Below are positions 1 to 10,000 of a stretch of DNA of 44,723 nucleotides, piece after piece. Both the position numbers and the translations under genes were made by a program. The notes beneath the pieces are model-generated. The model saw nothing but the letters and a program-made list of their open reading frames with translations, searched no databases and had not been told where the DNA came from. Every line of letters begins with the position of its first letter. Within the stretch, counting starts at the first letter, position 1. The stretch is from a virus, in the IMG/VR virus record IMGVR_UViG_3300010885_052779, positions 1 to 44,723 of that record; one strand, 5' to 3'.

Positions 1-522
1 CTTCCTTATAATGACTTTGCTATTAGGATGATCAGGCGGTAAATCATAATACTTACTATCTGAGATTTTTCTATTATCTATTATAGACTGACTACTTTGA
101 TTATATACCTGGTATGATTCTTCACCACTATCCTTTAAAGCATTGAATACGCCCCAGTTATAGCTTCTCATTCTTTCTGTCTCATAGATAGTCATCATCC
201 TGTGCCCAATTGTCTTAGCCGTATCAGTAATAGTATTACCTTGGCGATTGCGCATTTCAATGTGTAGCTTGTCTATGAAAAACTTCTGAACCTTCAACTG
301 GAATTCTATATTACCAGTATGCGTCTCGTTCGTTAGATTAGAAGAGTCGGCATACTCAGAGTAACCTTTTATATAGGCCTTAATGCTGTTGTCTTTAAGC
401 ATAATAGAAAAACGCTCAAATGCAGCATCAATGGTAAAGTCAGGTTGGATGTCATAGTCAGCTTTCTCTTTTAGATGGCTAACTAATCCATTCACGTCTT
501 CTCTATACTCATCAAAGTCCAT
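1..522 (-). CDS. MuF-like head morphogenesis protein, partial (runs off window)
   Basis: The frame is open from the window edge to the first in-frame ATG at 522 (at least 174 residues). The segment around YETERMRSYNWGVF resembles the T-E-x-x-R helix of Mu gpF / SPP1 gp7-like minor head proteins, which sit next to the portal in most tailed phages; that position fits here. No ribosome binding site precedes the ATG at 522. The same frame is also open upstream to 627, inside the end of the portal gene, so translation may enter from the portal by a -1 shift at the A10 run (626-635). Function is inferred from weak motif resemblance plus strong gene-order context. The C-terminus is missing. Confidence 0.6.
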   Translation of the reverse strand, partial: MDFDEYREDVNGLVSHLKEKADYDIQPDFTIDAAFERFSIMLKDNSIKAYIKGYSEYADSSNLTNETHTGNIEFQLKVQKFFIDKLHIEMRNRQGNTITDTAKTIGHRMMTIYETERMRSYNWGVFNALKDSGEESYQVYNQSSQSIIDNRKISDSKYYDLPPDHPNSKVIIRK

Positions 523-617
523 GATACTATTTGTAACTAGACTTCCCGGCGCACTCTTTGTTCCATGCTGATTTGATGGTCTAACAGCATTGGCATTTGC
601 TTTCCCACTAGGCAGCG

Positions 618-2162
618 CTACTGAATTTTTTTTTTAGTATTGCCTGAATCTTTCTCGGACACTGTTGGCTTCTTTGCTAGATTACCAGCAGCTAGATCTC
701 TAGCCTTCTGCAGATCACCAGAGGACATAGGAGTCCTGTTACTCTTGGCAGATGTCTCAGCAAGAGGAGACATAGGATTTGCGCCAAGTCTAAGTAGTTC
801 TTGAGCTTCTGTAACCATCTTGTAATATGAATGATCCCAGTCCTCATCTTTCGCAGTGGACATACCAATGCGATCTCTTAACTCATCATGACTAATCGCG
901 CTATTAAGCCAAAGCTGGATAGCTGCGTTTTCCTTTTTAATTTGATTCTCAACATCTATTTCTTTAAATCTAAGAACAACTTTGTTATTAGGATCTAGCC
1001 AGTCAAAACTATTGTCCTCTGCACTTTCTTGAAGCATAGGAACAATAAGATTAGCATAGATTTGCTCTTCAAGAACAAGTTGATCACTCTTGACTGCGTT
1101 AATAAGGCTACTAGACATAGTAGCTGCTGTAGAACGGTTAGCAGTATCACCTTCCCCAATATCTACCGTTGATAGGCCAAGGGCAGCAAGAACACGTTTC
1201 TTAAAGTAATCAAGATAACTTTCAGCTCTAAGAGAACGACCTTCTGCGCCAATCATTTTAATTTCATGACGTTCAGGGGTAACAAAGAAACCTTCTGGTG
1301 GCTGATTATTAATAACCTCAGTAACCATAGTAATCTCATCTCTACCATCTGGAAGAATAGTAGCAGGCATTGCTTCGGTTCCAATCTTATACTGTACAAT
1401 TGGAAAGATGCTTTGATGAAGTAAAACTTCTACGTCTGTTTCAATTCGACGCAAAGCTTTAATATCTTCAATAGCAGCACTGCATCTTGGCGTACCAACA
1501 ATAAACCCTTCAAGCTTATTAACATGAAAATGTATGATCTCACTAGGCTCATAGATTGAGGTCGGACGAGTATTTTCTGTCCAATCCTCTTCGCTGTATT
1601 GTCGATACTTTATAGGCTGTTTAAGGTCATTAACCTTAACCTGGATCATACTAGTAGGAAGTATATGAAGTGAGCTAATTGGGGCTATTTTGCGCCCTTT
1701 AGAGTCTGTTCTAGTATAGCCTCCAGATGTCTTGTCATTGCGCTTGATAAGAACAAAACAATTACTATATCTAATAATATTCTTGGCTATATCAGTTATA
1801 AACTGTCTAGGCGTAGTACGACTAACGTAGCAAACTTCCTTAAGTCTGCGCTCTACGTAGTCTACAAGATCTGGGTCTTTCCCTATTACCTCATAGCCTT
1901 CTTTCATGAAAAGAGAAAGTTTCTTGTCAAAGCTAATCTGTAAGTAAGCTTCAATTGTAGCAACTTTATCTATTTCCTTAAAATCATGCTCTAGCTTTTG
2001 CCAGTCATTCATGAAGTAAGGACGTGTCGTTCTATAGTTAAATACTGGATCCTTTGTCTTTTCTAGACTAGGCCCAGGCATCTTACTCTCAGCATCATCT
2101 ATTACCTTAACGGATGATGCAAGATTCTTAAGATTAATAACTTGTGCTTTTAATTTAAACAT
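618..2162 (-). CDS. Portal protein
   Basis: 514 residues, a normal size for a portal of the HK97/SPP1-type superfamily. The portal forms the dodecameric ring at the head vertex through which DNA is packaged and ejected. Typical portal features are visible: GTPRCSAAIEDIKAL followed by RIETDVEVLLHQ in the middle (the region around the long stem helix), and a later DYFKKRVLAALGLSTVDIG block with an NRSTA motif. The gene lies between the 755-residue structural gene, which it overlaps by 8 bp, and the MuF-like gene. The reading frame ends just two codons after ten consecutive A residues. The -1 frame continues into the MuF gene without a stop, so the stop at 618-620 may be bypassed in a fraction of product. 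Confidence 0.88.
   Translation of the reverse strand: MFKLKAQVINLKNLASSVKVIDDAESKMPGPSLEKTKDPVFNYRTTRPYFMNDWQKLEHDFKEIDKVATIEAYLQISFDKKLSLFMKEGYEVIGKDPDLVDYVERRLKEVCYVSRTTPRQFITDIAKNIIRYSNCFVLIKRNDKTSGGYTRTDSKGRKIAPISSLHILPTSMIQVKVNDLKQPIKYRQYSEEDWTENTRPTSIYEPSEIIHFHVNKLEGFIVGTPRCSAAIEDIKALRRIETDVEVLLHQSIFPIVQYKIGTEAMPATILPDGRDEITMVTEVINNQPPEGFFVTPERHEIKMIGAEGRSLRAESYLDYFKKRVLAALGLSTVDIGEGDTANRSTAATMSSSLINAVKSDQLVLEEQIYANLIVPMLQESAEDNSFDWLDPNNKVVLRFKEIDVENQIKKENAAIQLWLNSAISHDELRDRIGMSTAKDEDWDHSYYKMVTEAQELLRLGANPMSPLAETSAKSNRTPMSSGDLQKARDLAAGNLAKKPTVSEKDSGNTKKKIQ
626..635 (-). other. A10 slippery run at portal/MuF junction
   Basis: Ten consecutive A on the coding (minus) strand. The portal frame reads AAA AAA AAA ATT CAG TAG. 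The -1 frame reads through to AAT TCA GTA GCG and stays open into the MuF-like gene. It is a candidate for -1 ribosomal frameshifting or transcriptional slippage (one extra A). A homopolymer sequencing error is the main alternative. Confidence 0.5.
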
Positions 2163-4422
2163 TATCTATATTAACTCCAAGTGCAATCTTTTTCCAGAAA
2201 TCCAAAGTTTCACCTTTGCTTATTATAGATGATTTGGCTTTGTCACAGTTAGTTAAGTTAAATCTTCTATCTGTTAGAGGATTATACAACTGAGCAGTAT
2301 TTTTGCCTTCAATATCCTTAAGGCCTATGTTGTTTTCAACAATAACTCCTGGTTGACTCTTCCCATTTATAGCAGCGCCAGCTTCTTCCATTATTTTTGT
2401 AAGTTCACTGCTAGAGAAAGGAGACTCAATAACAAACCCAGTCTCATTGCCTTGCTGATCATAAACAGGCATTTTCGTACAAACTTCAATACCTCTATCA
2501 GCTAACTCTAGCAACGCACCAAGAATAGAATAAAGAGTGCTTAGTGCCATAATCTTTGCGGCAACTTGAATTCTTGTTGCTGTCTTACTATTTAGCCAAC
2601 TATTTAATCCCTCAATTGCTAAAGTCACTTGGCTGCAATTGTTTTCTAGCATTTTTCCTGCGCCACTAAGTATCATGTTAAATATCTCAACAATATCTCC
2701 ATTCTCAACAAAAGCAACATTAGACAAAAACTTAACAACCTCTTCCCCTGTAGAAGCTTTGTCTGGCTTTTTAGTTGGATTGGTCTGGGAAATATCAAAG
2801 TCTCTAAGGTAACCAGCAAATGAATTCACAGCATCTTGCAAGTCAGCTCTATCAATACTAGAAAGGGTATTTGCATGATCACTCCATTTTCTTAGGAGTT
2901 CTTTTTCTTTATCATTCTCTGGGACTTTACCATTATGAATATCTGAGATCTCAGACATACTCCAGCCATAGGTAGGATTAGGCAAGGCTTTGTTTATGTC
3001 CATCAAGGAGATCACAGACTTAGATGTACAACCTGCATATATCTCCCAAGGACTGAAAGACCATCTTAATCCTAGTTTAATAGCTGCAAGTAAAGGTCCA
3101 AGAATCATTGCAATCAAGTCTCCTAAGAAACCTGAAAAATTCAAGACAACCTCTTGCCATGAAAATCTAATCATTGCAAGAATAGATGCCGCAAGGAATG
3201 CAATCTCAATTGGACAAAGTGTACCTAGTCTAACTAGGCTGCAATAGTTTTGTTTTATTAGAAATTCTGTATCAAGGGCATTTAGAATTTTGTCAAAAAG
3301 AAAAGTTAGATTATCCAAAAGCAACTTAGCATCAAATTCAAACTCCAAGCCAAGCTTAAAGCTTTTAAGCCCTCCCCATGCTCCATCAAGAAAACAATCA
3401 AAACAATTGCTTAAGACGTCGTCAAACTCAAAATGAAACTTTCTACCTTTGAATCCTACATTCAAAGGTTCTTTCTTTCCGAACAAATTATCTACATATG
3501 AATTTTGCTCGTCTACTGCCCCAAGAGTAGTTTCGATAAAAGAAGCTGAATTCTTTATGTCATTTGCAGAACTTCTAAGTGGAATGATAGCAAGCTTATT
3601 TGAGATATTCCCTTCTTTGAGAAAAGCTTCATCATTGTCCCAGTATCCAGTTAACTCATCTAGAGCACCAGCAAAAGTAGTATTCTCGATATCCTTGACT
3701 TGGAACTTAGTAAAAAGATAAATTCTATACCCTAATTCTATACCTGCTCCAGAGCCAGGAGAGATAACTTCTGCTGCTATATATTTAGCATCATTTTTTT
3801 TGAAATTATCAAGCAACCAAGTAATTGCTTCTTGCTTAAATTCTTTATGCTTTTCTTCTATGTCAATGTACTTGCCACTGTTACTTTTATAATAAAACTT
3901 ATTTAAAGCAATGTCTGCCTTAATTTCTGCTAGTTTTTCTTTCTTGTCTTTTATCTTTCTACTTTCAGTATAACTAGCTTGGCCAAGTACATGATTTGGA
4001 TTATAGAAATCCATTAGTGATTTGTGGTTTTCGTTGTCCACGTCGTATGGCAAATCATAATCAATTGTTTCTAGTTCCTTATCAAGATTGGTAATGAGAT
4101 TTTCAACCTTAGATTTTAACTCAGAAACTCTTTTTCTATTGTCTTGGCGAAGAAGATTTACAGCTTCTGGATTATAAGCCTCATCATTTGCACCAAAGAC
4201 TACTTTCTCATCTAAGACTTGGTTATAAACCTGATTCTTTTTAAATGAATTTATTAAGTCAGAGATAACTTTTGAGGCTTGCTCTGGTGTTAAAGTAGAG
4301 CCTTTGTTTTGCGCATCTTTAGTTAAGTTGGGGTCAATGACTGTAACATCAGATAGACTAAGATTCTGAGTTACCTCTTTGTCAATGTTAAGAGGTGGGC
4401 GACTAAGTTTTCCAGATCTCAT
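2155..4422 (-). CDS. Large putative virion protein between the 143-aa protein and portal
   Basis: 755 residues, no family recognised. The N-terminal third (about 1-220) is charged and helical with coiled-coil character. A central hydrophobic stretch (about 405-455, with IEIAFLAASILAMI and GDLIAMILGPLLAAIKLG) looks like two membrane-spanning or buried helices, and a second hydrophobic patch lies near 625-645 (AAKIMALSTLYSILGALLEL). Cysteines are scattered without a clear metal site. The start codon overlaps the stop of the upstream gene (TAATG), and the end overlaps the portal start, so the gene is translationally coupled within the late operon. Position next to the portal suggests a structural or head-neck role; this is inference only. 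Confidence 0.75.
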   Translation of the reverse strand: MRSGKLSRPPLNIDKEVTQNLSLSDVTVIDPNLTKDAQNKGSTLTPEQASKVISDLINSFKKNQVYNQVLDEKVVFGANDEAYNPEAVNLLRQDNRKRVSELKSKVENLITNLDKELETIDYDLPYDVDNENHKSLMDFYNPNHVLGQASYTESRKIKDKKEKLAEIKADIALNKFYYKSNSGKYIDIEEKHKEFKQEAITWLLDNFKKNDAKYIAAEVISPGSGAGIELGYRIYLFTKFQVKDIENTTFAGALDELTGYWDNDEAFLKEGNISNKLAIIPLRSSANDIKNSASFIETTLGAVDEQNSYVDNLFGKKEPLNVGFKGRKFHFEFDDVLSNCFDCFLDGAWGGLKSFKLGLEFEFDAKLLLDNLTFLFDKILNALDTEFLIKQNYCSLVRLGTLCPIEIAFLAASILAMIRFSWQEVVLNFSGFLGDLIAMILGPLLAAIKLGLRWSFSPWEIYAGCTSKSVISLMDINKALPNPTYGWSMSEISDIHNGKVPENDKEKELLRKWSDHANTLSSIDRADLQDAVNSFAGYLRDFDISQTNPTKKPDKASTGEEVVKFLSNVAFVENGDIVEIFNMILSGAGKMLENNCSQVTLAIEGLNSWLNSKTATRIQVAAKIMALSTLYSILGALLELADRGIEVCTKMPVYDQQGNETGFVIESPFSSSELTKIMEEAGAAINGKSQPGVIVENNIGLKDIEGKNTAQLYNPLTDRRFNLTNCDKAKSSIISKGETLDFWKKIALGVNIDNV

Positions 4423-4853
4423 TATGCAATCTCCGCAGCAGTAATAACAATGTTAGATTCTGTTAGATATTTTGCACCAGTACCTCTTGGTACGTAAATA
4501 CGAAGAGCAAAATAAACAGATGACTCTTCTCCCTTGGGAATAGAAGTAAGTGTTATAGAATTACTGTAAGGTACGTTCTCCCAGAGCTCAAGGCTAGGAA
4601 TATCAGTTAGTGTTTCAATTGCTAGTAGTTGATAATATATTCCAGTCTGCTCAGAGATAGGAAGATCTTGACCAGCATTATCTTTTAAGGAAATAGTTAT
4701 ATTGCTATAACCTTTACTATAGTCGCTTATATTGGACAAGTAGAATTTACTTATTTGATAGGTACCATCAGTTGTGTCGTGGTACGAAACAATAGGATTT
4801 TCATTGTTATTGATTTCTGAATCATCAATGACAGTGTAGAGTTTTAAAGCCAT
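4422..4853 (-). CDS. Small structural protein, beta-rich, unknown
   Basis: 143 residues, Ser/Thr/Asn-rich with alternating polar and hydrophobic residues throughout, suggesting a beta-sandwich. No helix-rich segment, signal peptide or membrane helix is seen. The start at 4853 has a good ribosome binding site (AGAGGACAC before ATG). It lies 7 bp after the large terminase and is coupled to the next gene by a 1-bp overlap. Phages often carry small beta-rich decoration, head-stabilising or adaptor proteins among head genes, and this is a reasonable guess, but no family was recognised. Confidence 0.75.
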   Translation of the reverse strand: MALKLYTVIDDSEINNNENPIVSYHDTTDGTYQISKFYLSNISDYSKGYSNITISLKDNAGQDLPISEQTGIYYQLLAIETLTDIPSLELWENVPYSNSITLTSIPKGEESSVYFALRIYVPRGTGAKYLTESNIVITAAEIA

Positions 4854-4860
4854 GTGTCCT

Positions 4861-7002
4861 CTATTTAATAGTTCGACCGCTAGGTCGTTGGTAGTTGTGT
4901 CGTGAGTTAAACACTGGAGCTATTGCTTGTCCCATGTTTCCTTTTCCGTCTCTAGTAACAATCATATCTCTTTCCCAGGCCCTTCTATCAAGGTCACTGT
5001 AGTGTTCTGTTGTCTTTTGGTAAGGACCAGAACCATTTTTCCTGCTATCTATAGCAGAGTTTCTTTCATTTTGCAAGTGTCTTAGTAACTCGCCACCTGT
5101 TAATTTCTTGCCATAAGGATCTTGATTCTGATCATTTAGCATTGAATGGCCAAGCGTCTCAGTTATTCCAAAGTTAGAAACCATTCCCTTAGACATAGCT
5201 AAAGGTCCTTCTTCTATAGTAAAAGCTACAAGGCTAAGCATAAATGCGTCCAGAGCATGGTCACCAATGCTAGTATTGTCTTGTCCAAATACAGGAGTTC
5301 CGTTTGGCTGACGAGACTTAATAATATAGTTAAGTAGTTGTTTTCTAAGCAATTCATCTTCAAAGGAAAACCTAACAATCTTGTCTTCAAATCTTCTGAC
5401 TGCGTTCTCTACTAGAAATGGCTTAGCCGGGTGTTCAACAATTCTCCCCGTTGACGGTTCTCTTATAGAAACTTTGCTACCAAAGTCATAAGCCTTTACT
5501 TTTCTTTGAACATTAAATTCGTATGTGCCCGCTTTCTGCTGAGAGGACCACATTTTGAGTGTCTCCCATTGAGTAGCACCGTGTCCTTTGTCAACATAGA
5601 TATGTTGAGGTTGCCAGAAACTTAAAAGTTCTGTTATTTTCTGGAGACCTTGCAACTGTGTAAAGTTTTGCTTTGGAACATTTATAATTTCCATTACCTG
5701 TAATCCAACTTGCGGATGAAATCCAGTTATACATATCCAAGTACCAAAGCTAGTATTCCAGTCAACTCCTAGACTAAATCTAAATCCAGTAAGATCTCCT
5801 TTCATTTTTGCTTCTCTCATCTGACTATAACTATAGCCATCCATAGCACTAGCAACTAATGGAGCAGCAAAGACGCCATCTGCATTGCTAATAAACATAG
5901 CCATGACTTCCTGCAACCAACTGTCACTTGTATACTCGCGCCTCATTTCGTTTCTTAATGATCTCCAACTAATCTTTGTCTGTGCAAAAGGAGTTTCATC
6001 AATAACTGCAGTTGGAAAATAGAATTCTTTCCAGTCTACTGCTTCTTGGCACCATTCATAAAACTTGCTACGAAGACCACTTGGAGTAGATGCAGCTCTT
6101 ATTAAGCAATCACTGTGAGACTGTGCAATAGGAAGGATTGTAGTAAAGTCCTTCTCAGTCATATAATCAACCTCATCAAGAATAATAACGTGGGCATCCT
6201 GACCACGGACTGCACTAGCACCATTACTGCCAGTCGTGAATCCAGAGATAATTGCGCCATTATCAAGTCTTAACTGATGATAAGGTGACTGCTTATATCT
6301 AAACTCTTTTTTAAGACTAAGGTTGCTATTAAGCAATTCAAGTATTCTATTAAATATTGCAGTTACTTGAGAATCAAAAGGGCAACAAACAAGAATCTTG
6401 ATTCCATTGACTTTCTCTTTTATGTCTTCGTCAAAGTATTCTCTGATTCGAGTAAAAGCATGAAACAATATTTCAATAGCCAAAGCATCTGACTTCCCAG
6501 ATCTTCTACCAAACCTATAAACCTTTTTCTTACTTTGACATCTTAAGGCAATCTCTTGATGTGCTCTAGGTTTCCAGTTAAACATTTTACTAGCAAATGT
6601 GACGGGATCAGTATTGATGACTAATGCGTCCTTCTCTTCAGGTGAAAGTTCACTAGCAAATTCTGAGTACTGTTCTAGGTAGTCCTCTGGTATTAGTGGG
6701 CAACTAATCTGAAAAGCATGAGTGGGAAAAGTCTTTGGATCAGCTTTAACCTTTCTCTTGCTTTCAATGGGATGTGTTGGATAGTCTTTCTTGTATTTCT
6801 CAATATGAGATACTTGACAGTTCTGGCATCCTACTGTGCACTTTGCATTTGTTTTAGTTTTTGTGCGAAGACCATAGTTCTCAATATAATCTTGCAAAAA
6901 CCCAGAGTCTATTTTTGTCCAGTAGTCTACATAAGAAACATCTACACTCTCCGTATCAACTTTCTTAAATAGATCTTCTAATTTTAATATTTTATTTTTC
7001 AT
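4861..7002 (-). CDS. terL: Terminase large subunit (TerL), ATPase-nuclease
   Basis: Packaging motor that hydrolyses ATP to pump DNA into the prohead and cuts the concatemer. Visible motifs are Walker A GRRSGKS (about residue 165), Walker B VIILDEVDYM (about 275), the coupling SAT-like AASTPSG (about 305), and an RNase H-type nuclease domain with GVDWN (about 415), YVDKGHGA and C-terminal DHALDAFML. The chosen start (ATG at 7002) follows the upstream stop by one base. A GTG at 7071 or ATG at 7053 in frame would overlap the previous gene by 68 or 50 bp; none has a clear ribosome binding site. Unusual: an N-terminal Cys cluster (C-x3-C-x2-C, about residues 50-57) ahead of the ATPase, perhaps a metal site. 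Confidence 0.93.
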   Translation of the reverse strand: MKNKILKLEDLFKKVDTESVDVSYVDYWTKIDSGFLQDYIENYGLRTKTKTNAKCTVGCQNCQVSHIEKYKKDYPTHPIESKRKVKADPKTFPTHAFQISCPLIPEDYLEQYSEFASELSPEEKDALVINTDPVTFASKMFNWKPRAHQEIALRCQSKKKVYRFGRRSGKSDALAIEILFHAFTRIREYFDEDIKEKVNGIKILVCCPFDSQVTAIFNRILELLNSNLSLKKEFRYKQSPYHQLRLDNGAIISGFTTGSNGASAVRGQDAHVIILDEVDYMTEKDFTTILPIAQSHSDCLIRAASTPSGLRSKFYEWCQEAVDWKEFYFPTAVIDETPFAQTKISWRSLRNEMRREYTSDSWLQEVMAMFISNADGVFAAPLVASAMDGYSYSQMREAKMKGDLTGFRFSLGVDWNTSFGTWICITGFHPQVGLQVMEIINVPKQNFTQLQGLQKITELLSFWQPQHIYVDKGHGATQWETLKMWSSQQKAGTYEFNVQRKVKAYDFGSKVSIREPSTGRIVEHPAKPFLVENAVRRFEDKIVRFSFEDELLRKQLLNYIIKSRQPNGTPVFGQDNTSIGDHALDAFMLSLVAFTIEEGPLAMSKGMVSNFGITETLGHSMLNDQNQDPYGKKLTGGELLRHLQNERNSAIDSRKNGSGPYQKTTEHYSDLDRRAWERDMIVTRDGKGNMGQAIAPVFNSRHNYQRPSGRTIK

Positions 7003-7003
7003 A

Positions 7004-10000
7004 CTAAAATGATAGCATTTGTCTACTTCCCCAAACCTTTGTTGTTGTTGCATATCTTGATCTTGGAGCACTTAACATTGATGCTTCACTTCCTAGATGT
7101 CTTAAAGTCGAGAATTGAGACTGCTCCATTGCTTTCAAACTCCGGCCTCTCATTGTAGCAGGAACACTGCCAGAAAAACTTGAGACTCCTTTTGCCCAAC
7201 TTGTTTTCTGTGATCTCATAGACTGTAAGTATTGATTCCCTTCGTTTCTGACATCAAAAATCTTAAAAGCAGCATATCCTATACCAACTAGCGCCCCTGC
7301 GCCCATTACCCCTGCCGCGCCATTAAGAAGTAGAGTTCCTGCAACTTTATTAAATATGGCTGCCGAAAGATAGCCAGTAATTGCTCCTTTTATTCCTCCA
7401 ATCAATCCTTCTTTTTGGTAACCGTGTATAGCATCTTTTGCTGCAAAATATAAAGACATAGCACCCGGAAACAAAGTGCCAACACCACCCCATCTTGCCA
7501 AGAATTTATTTACACTTGAACCTTTTCCGCCTAAAGCTCTATAGGCAGTTCGTCTAGTGCCACTGCCAAGTCCTTGTGAGTTCATTATGTAGTGATCCCA
7601 AGCTTGGTATAACTCCTTCTCACTCCTAACAGTAGCCCAACCTTCTATTCCCCCATTTCTTGCAATGCCAGGGGCCGCATACTTTCCTGTGCCATTTGCG
7701 TTCCATACTCTACCCCATTTAGTATCGATGACACCGCCAGTAGTACTTTGTCGTCTAACATATCCCCAGTCGTTAATGACTGATGACATACTGCCAGCAA
7801 GTCCTCTAGTAGTTAATTCAAGTTCATTCTCAATAAGAGAAGCTCTTCCTCCTATGAGATCCCTTCCGGTTGGAATTCTAAATCGAGGTGCTTTGTCTCC
7901 TAAAGCTTCCTCAGCAAACTCTCCTATCTTCTTTTCCGATTTAGCTACCCTAGAAGACCAAGCTTTCCAGCCAGCGATAGCAATACCAGTACCAGCAACC
8001 GCTGCAATTACTGGCATAATATTACTGCCTCCTGCGGCCCCTCCTAATTCTGCAGCTTTTGCAGTTGCGGGTAAACCTACCAGAAGAGCAACCGCACCTC
8101 CTGCGCCAAAGATTTTTAAGAATTTACCAAAGAAACCTTTTTTGCCAGCAACCTCAACAGTCTCTTCAATTGCTGATTCTATTGCGCCTTTGGGAACAGT
8201 TCTTTTTACTTTACCAGCTCTAACTCTTTTCTTAAAGTTCTCAACAGCGTCTCTACCGCTGGCAAAAAAAGATTTCTTAGCATTTGCTTCTTTTGGAAGT
8301 AATTCTTCAACATAATCAGGAGCCGTCATTGTATTAACAATTGAATTCTTATCATAACTATCTGGATTGATATTCAATGCCGGATTTATAGTTGGATCTA
8401 TAGCCTGAGCAAGAACAAGTGCACCTTTTTCATCTACTGCATAAAGTCCTGTCCCATTAGCAATCGCGTGCGTACTGTCATTCATCTTGTGGCCAGGGTT
8501 TATATTGAAATAGTGTTGATAGATGGGATGGCCTGCAATGAGATCTATATCATCTATAGATGTCACCATAAGAACTCTTAAAACTTCCTGAGCATCTCTT
8601 GTAAGTTTGCCTTTGTCAATGTATGCACCAGTCAACATCCATTTTAACTCTTGGAGGCCCCTCGCTTTCATAATATCTGGGTCGTCAAGTTGGTTCGTCA
8701 ACCGAAGATGTCCATAGCGCTCAAAAACTTTATTAACCTTTGCTTCTATATCGGCCATATGTTCATAAAGGGTTTTTTCTTCACTTGTTTTTATAAGTTC
8801 AATGCCAAGATCAGTATTCGCATTTTGATGAAAAATTTCCGAGCTTATGTGTCTACCCTCATCGCTCCTCACAAAATTATAAGTCTCCTCAGAATTCATA
8901 AAATTAGCTGCTGTGGGTTTTCCTGTTGTTGGATTTGGTCTTCCTCCCAACAACATTCTTACATGCTCTACTTGCTCTACCAGCTTTTGCTGTCTTGGTG
9001 ACCTCTCTGCGGGTGCCGTCATAAGAATCTTTTCCCATCCATGCATTGATTGAGATTGTCTTGTAAACGCTAATCGTCCAGCATTTGTTTCATTAGGCCT
9101 ATAAAAAAAGGTTAAACGCTGAAACCCGCGTGGTGCAGGCATTAACATTCCTCTTTTATTAAATCTTTTATTAATTCTTGATAATTTTAATCTATCTTCA
9201 AATTCTTTTATAGGTAAACGAACTGAAGACTCACGAATGGGACCATACTTTGCCTTGCGAAGTCTGTCACGTTCAGGATACCTTCCTTCTCTGGTTTTTC
9301 TGAAAGATTTAAATTTCTCTTTTCTTTCTTTCTTTAGCCTTTGAGCTCTTTCTTTCTTTCTTTTTTCTCGTATCTCAAGTTGTTTTTCTTTTGTTTGTCT
9401 AGGGTATTTCCTTCGAAGTTTTCTTTTTCTCTCTATTGCCTCGCTTTGTACCTTTGCTTTGGCCATTTTTTTCTTTCGTCGCTCAAGATCACGAAGCTCT
9501 AACCTACGTTCTTGAGATGAAAGTCCGCTATTATTAATCCTGTCATTCTCATATCTGAGTGTTTGTTCTTCTAAGTACTTACTGTGGGCTTTTTTATTTA
9601 TAGGCATCCAATCAGTATGTTTTTTAGTATCAAAAGGCTGATCAACACCTTCTTTGTCGAGAGCGTGTAAAGCTTTTTTTCTGTCAAATTTTAAAGCTGA
9701 CCTGTCAAGTACGGCACCAACAGTCCCACCTCTATGATGGCCTAGGCCATCAACTGTAAAGAAATCATAACCAAGATCTCTTATTGCATCTTGGGTAACT
9801 TTATTTTCAAGAGCATACCATTTACCTTGCTGTATTTTCTCTTGAAGGCTATTGACAGCTCTTTCCCCAAGTGCAGGATTTGTTGATCCCCATTCTCCAT
9901 CACGTAAAAATTCAGCAGCGGATCCTTCTGCCGACTGGCCACCAGCAGTGGCGCGCCTCATTTCTGCAGTTTCTTCTTTGGTATAAACTTCTCCTCTTAA

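Noticed and set aside
7003-7071. Upstream GTG start for the large terminase
   Set aside because: It would overlap the preceding gene by 68 bp and has no ribosome binding site; ATG at 7002 follows the previous stop by one base.
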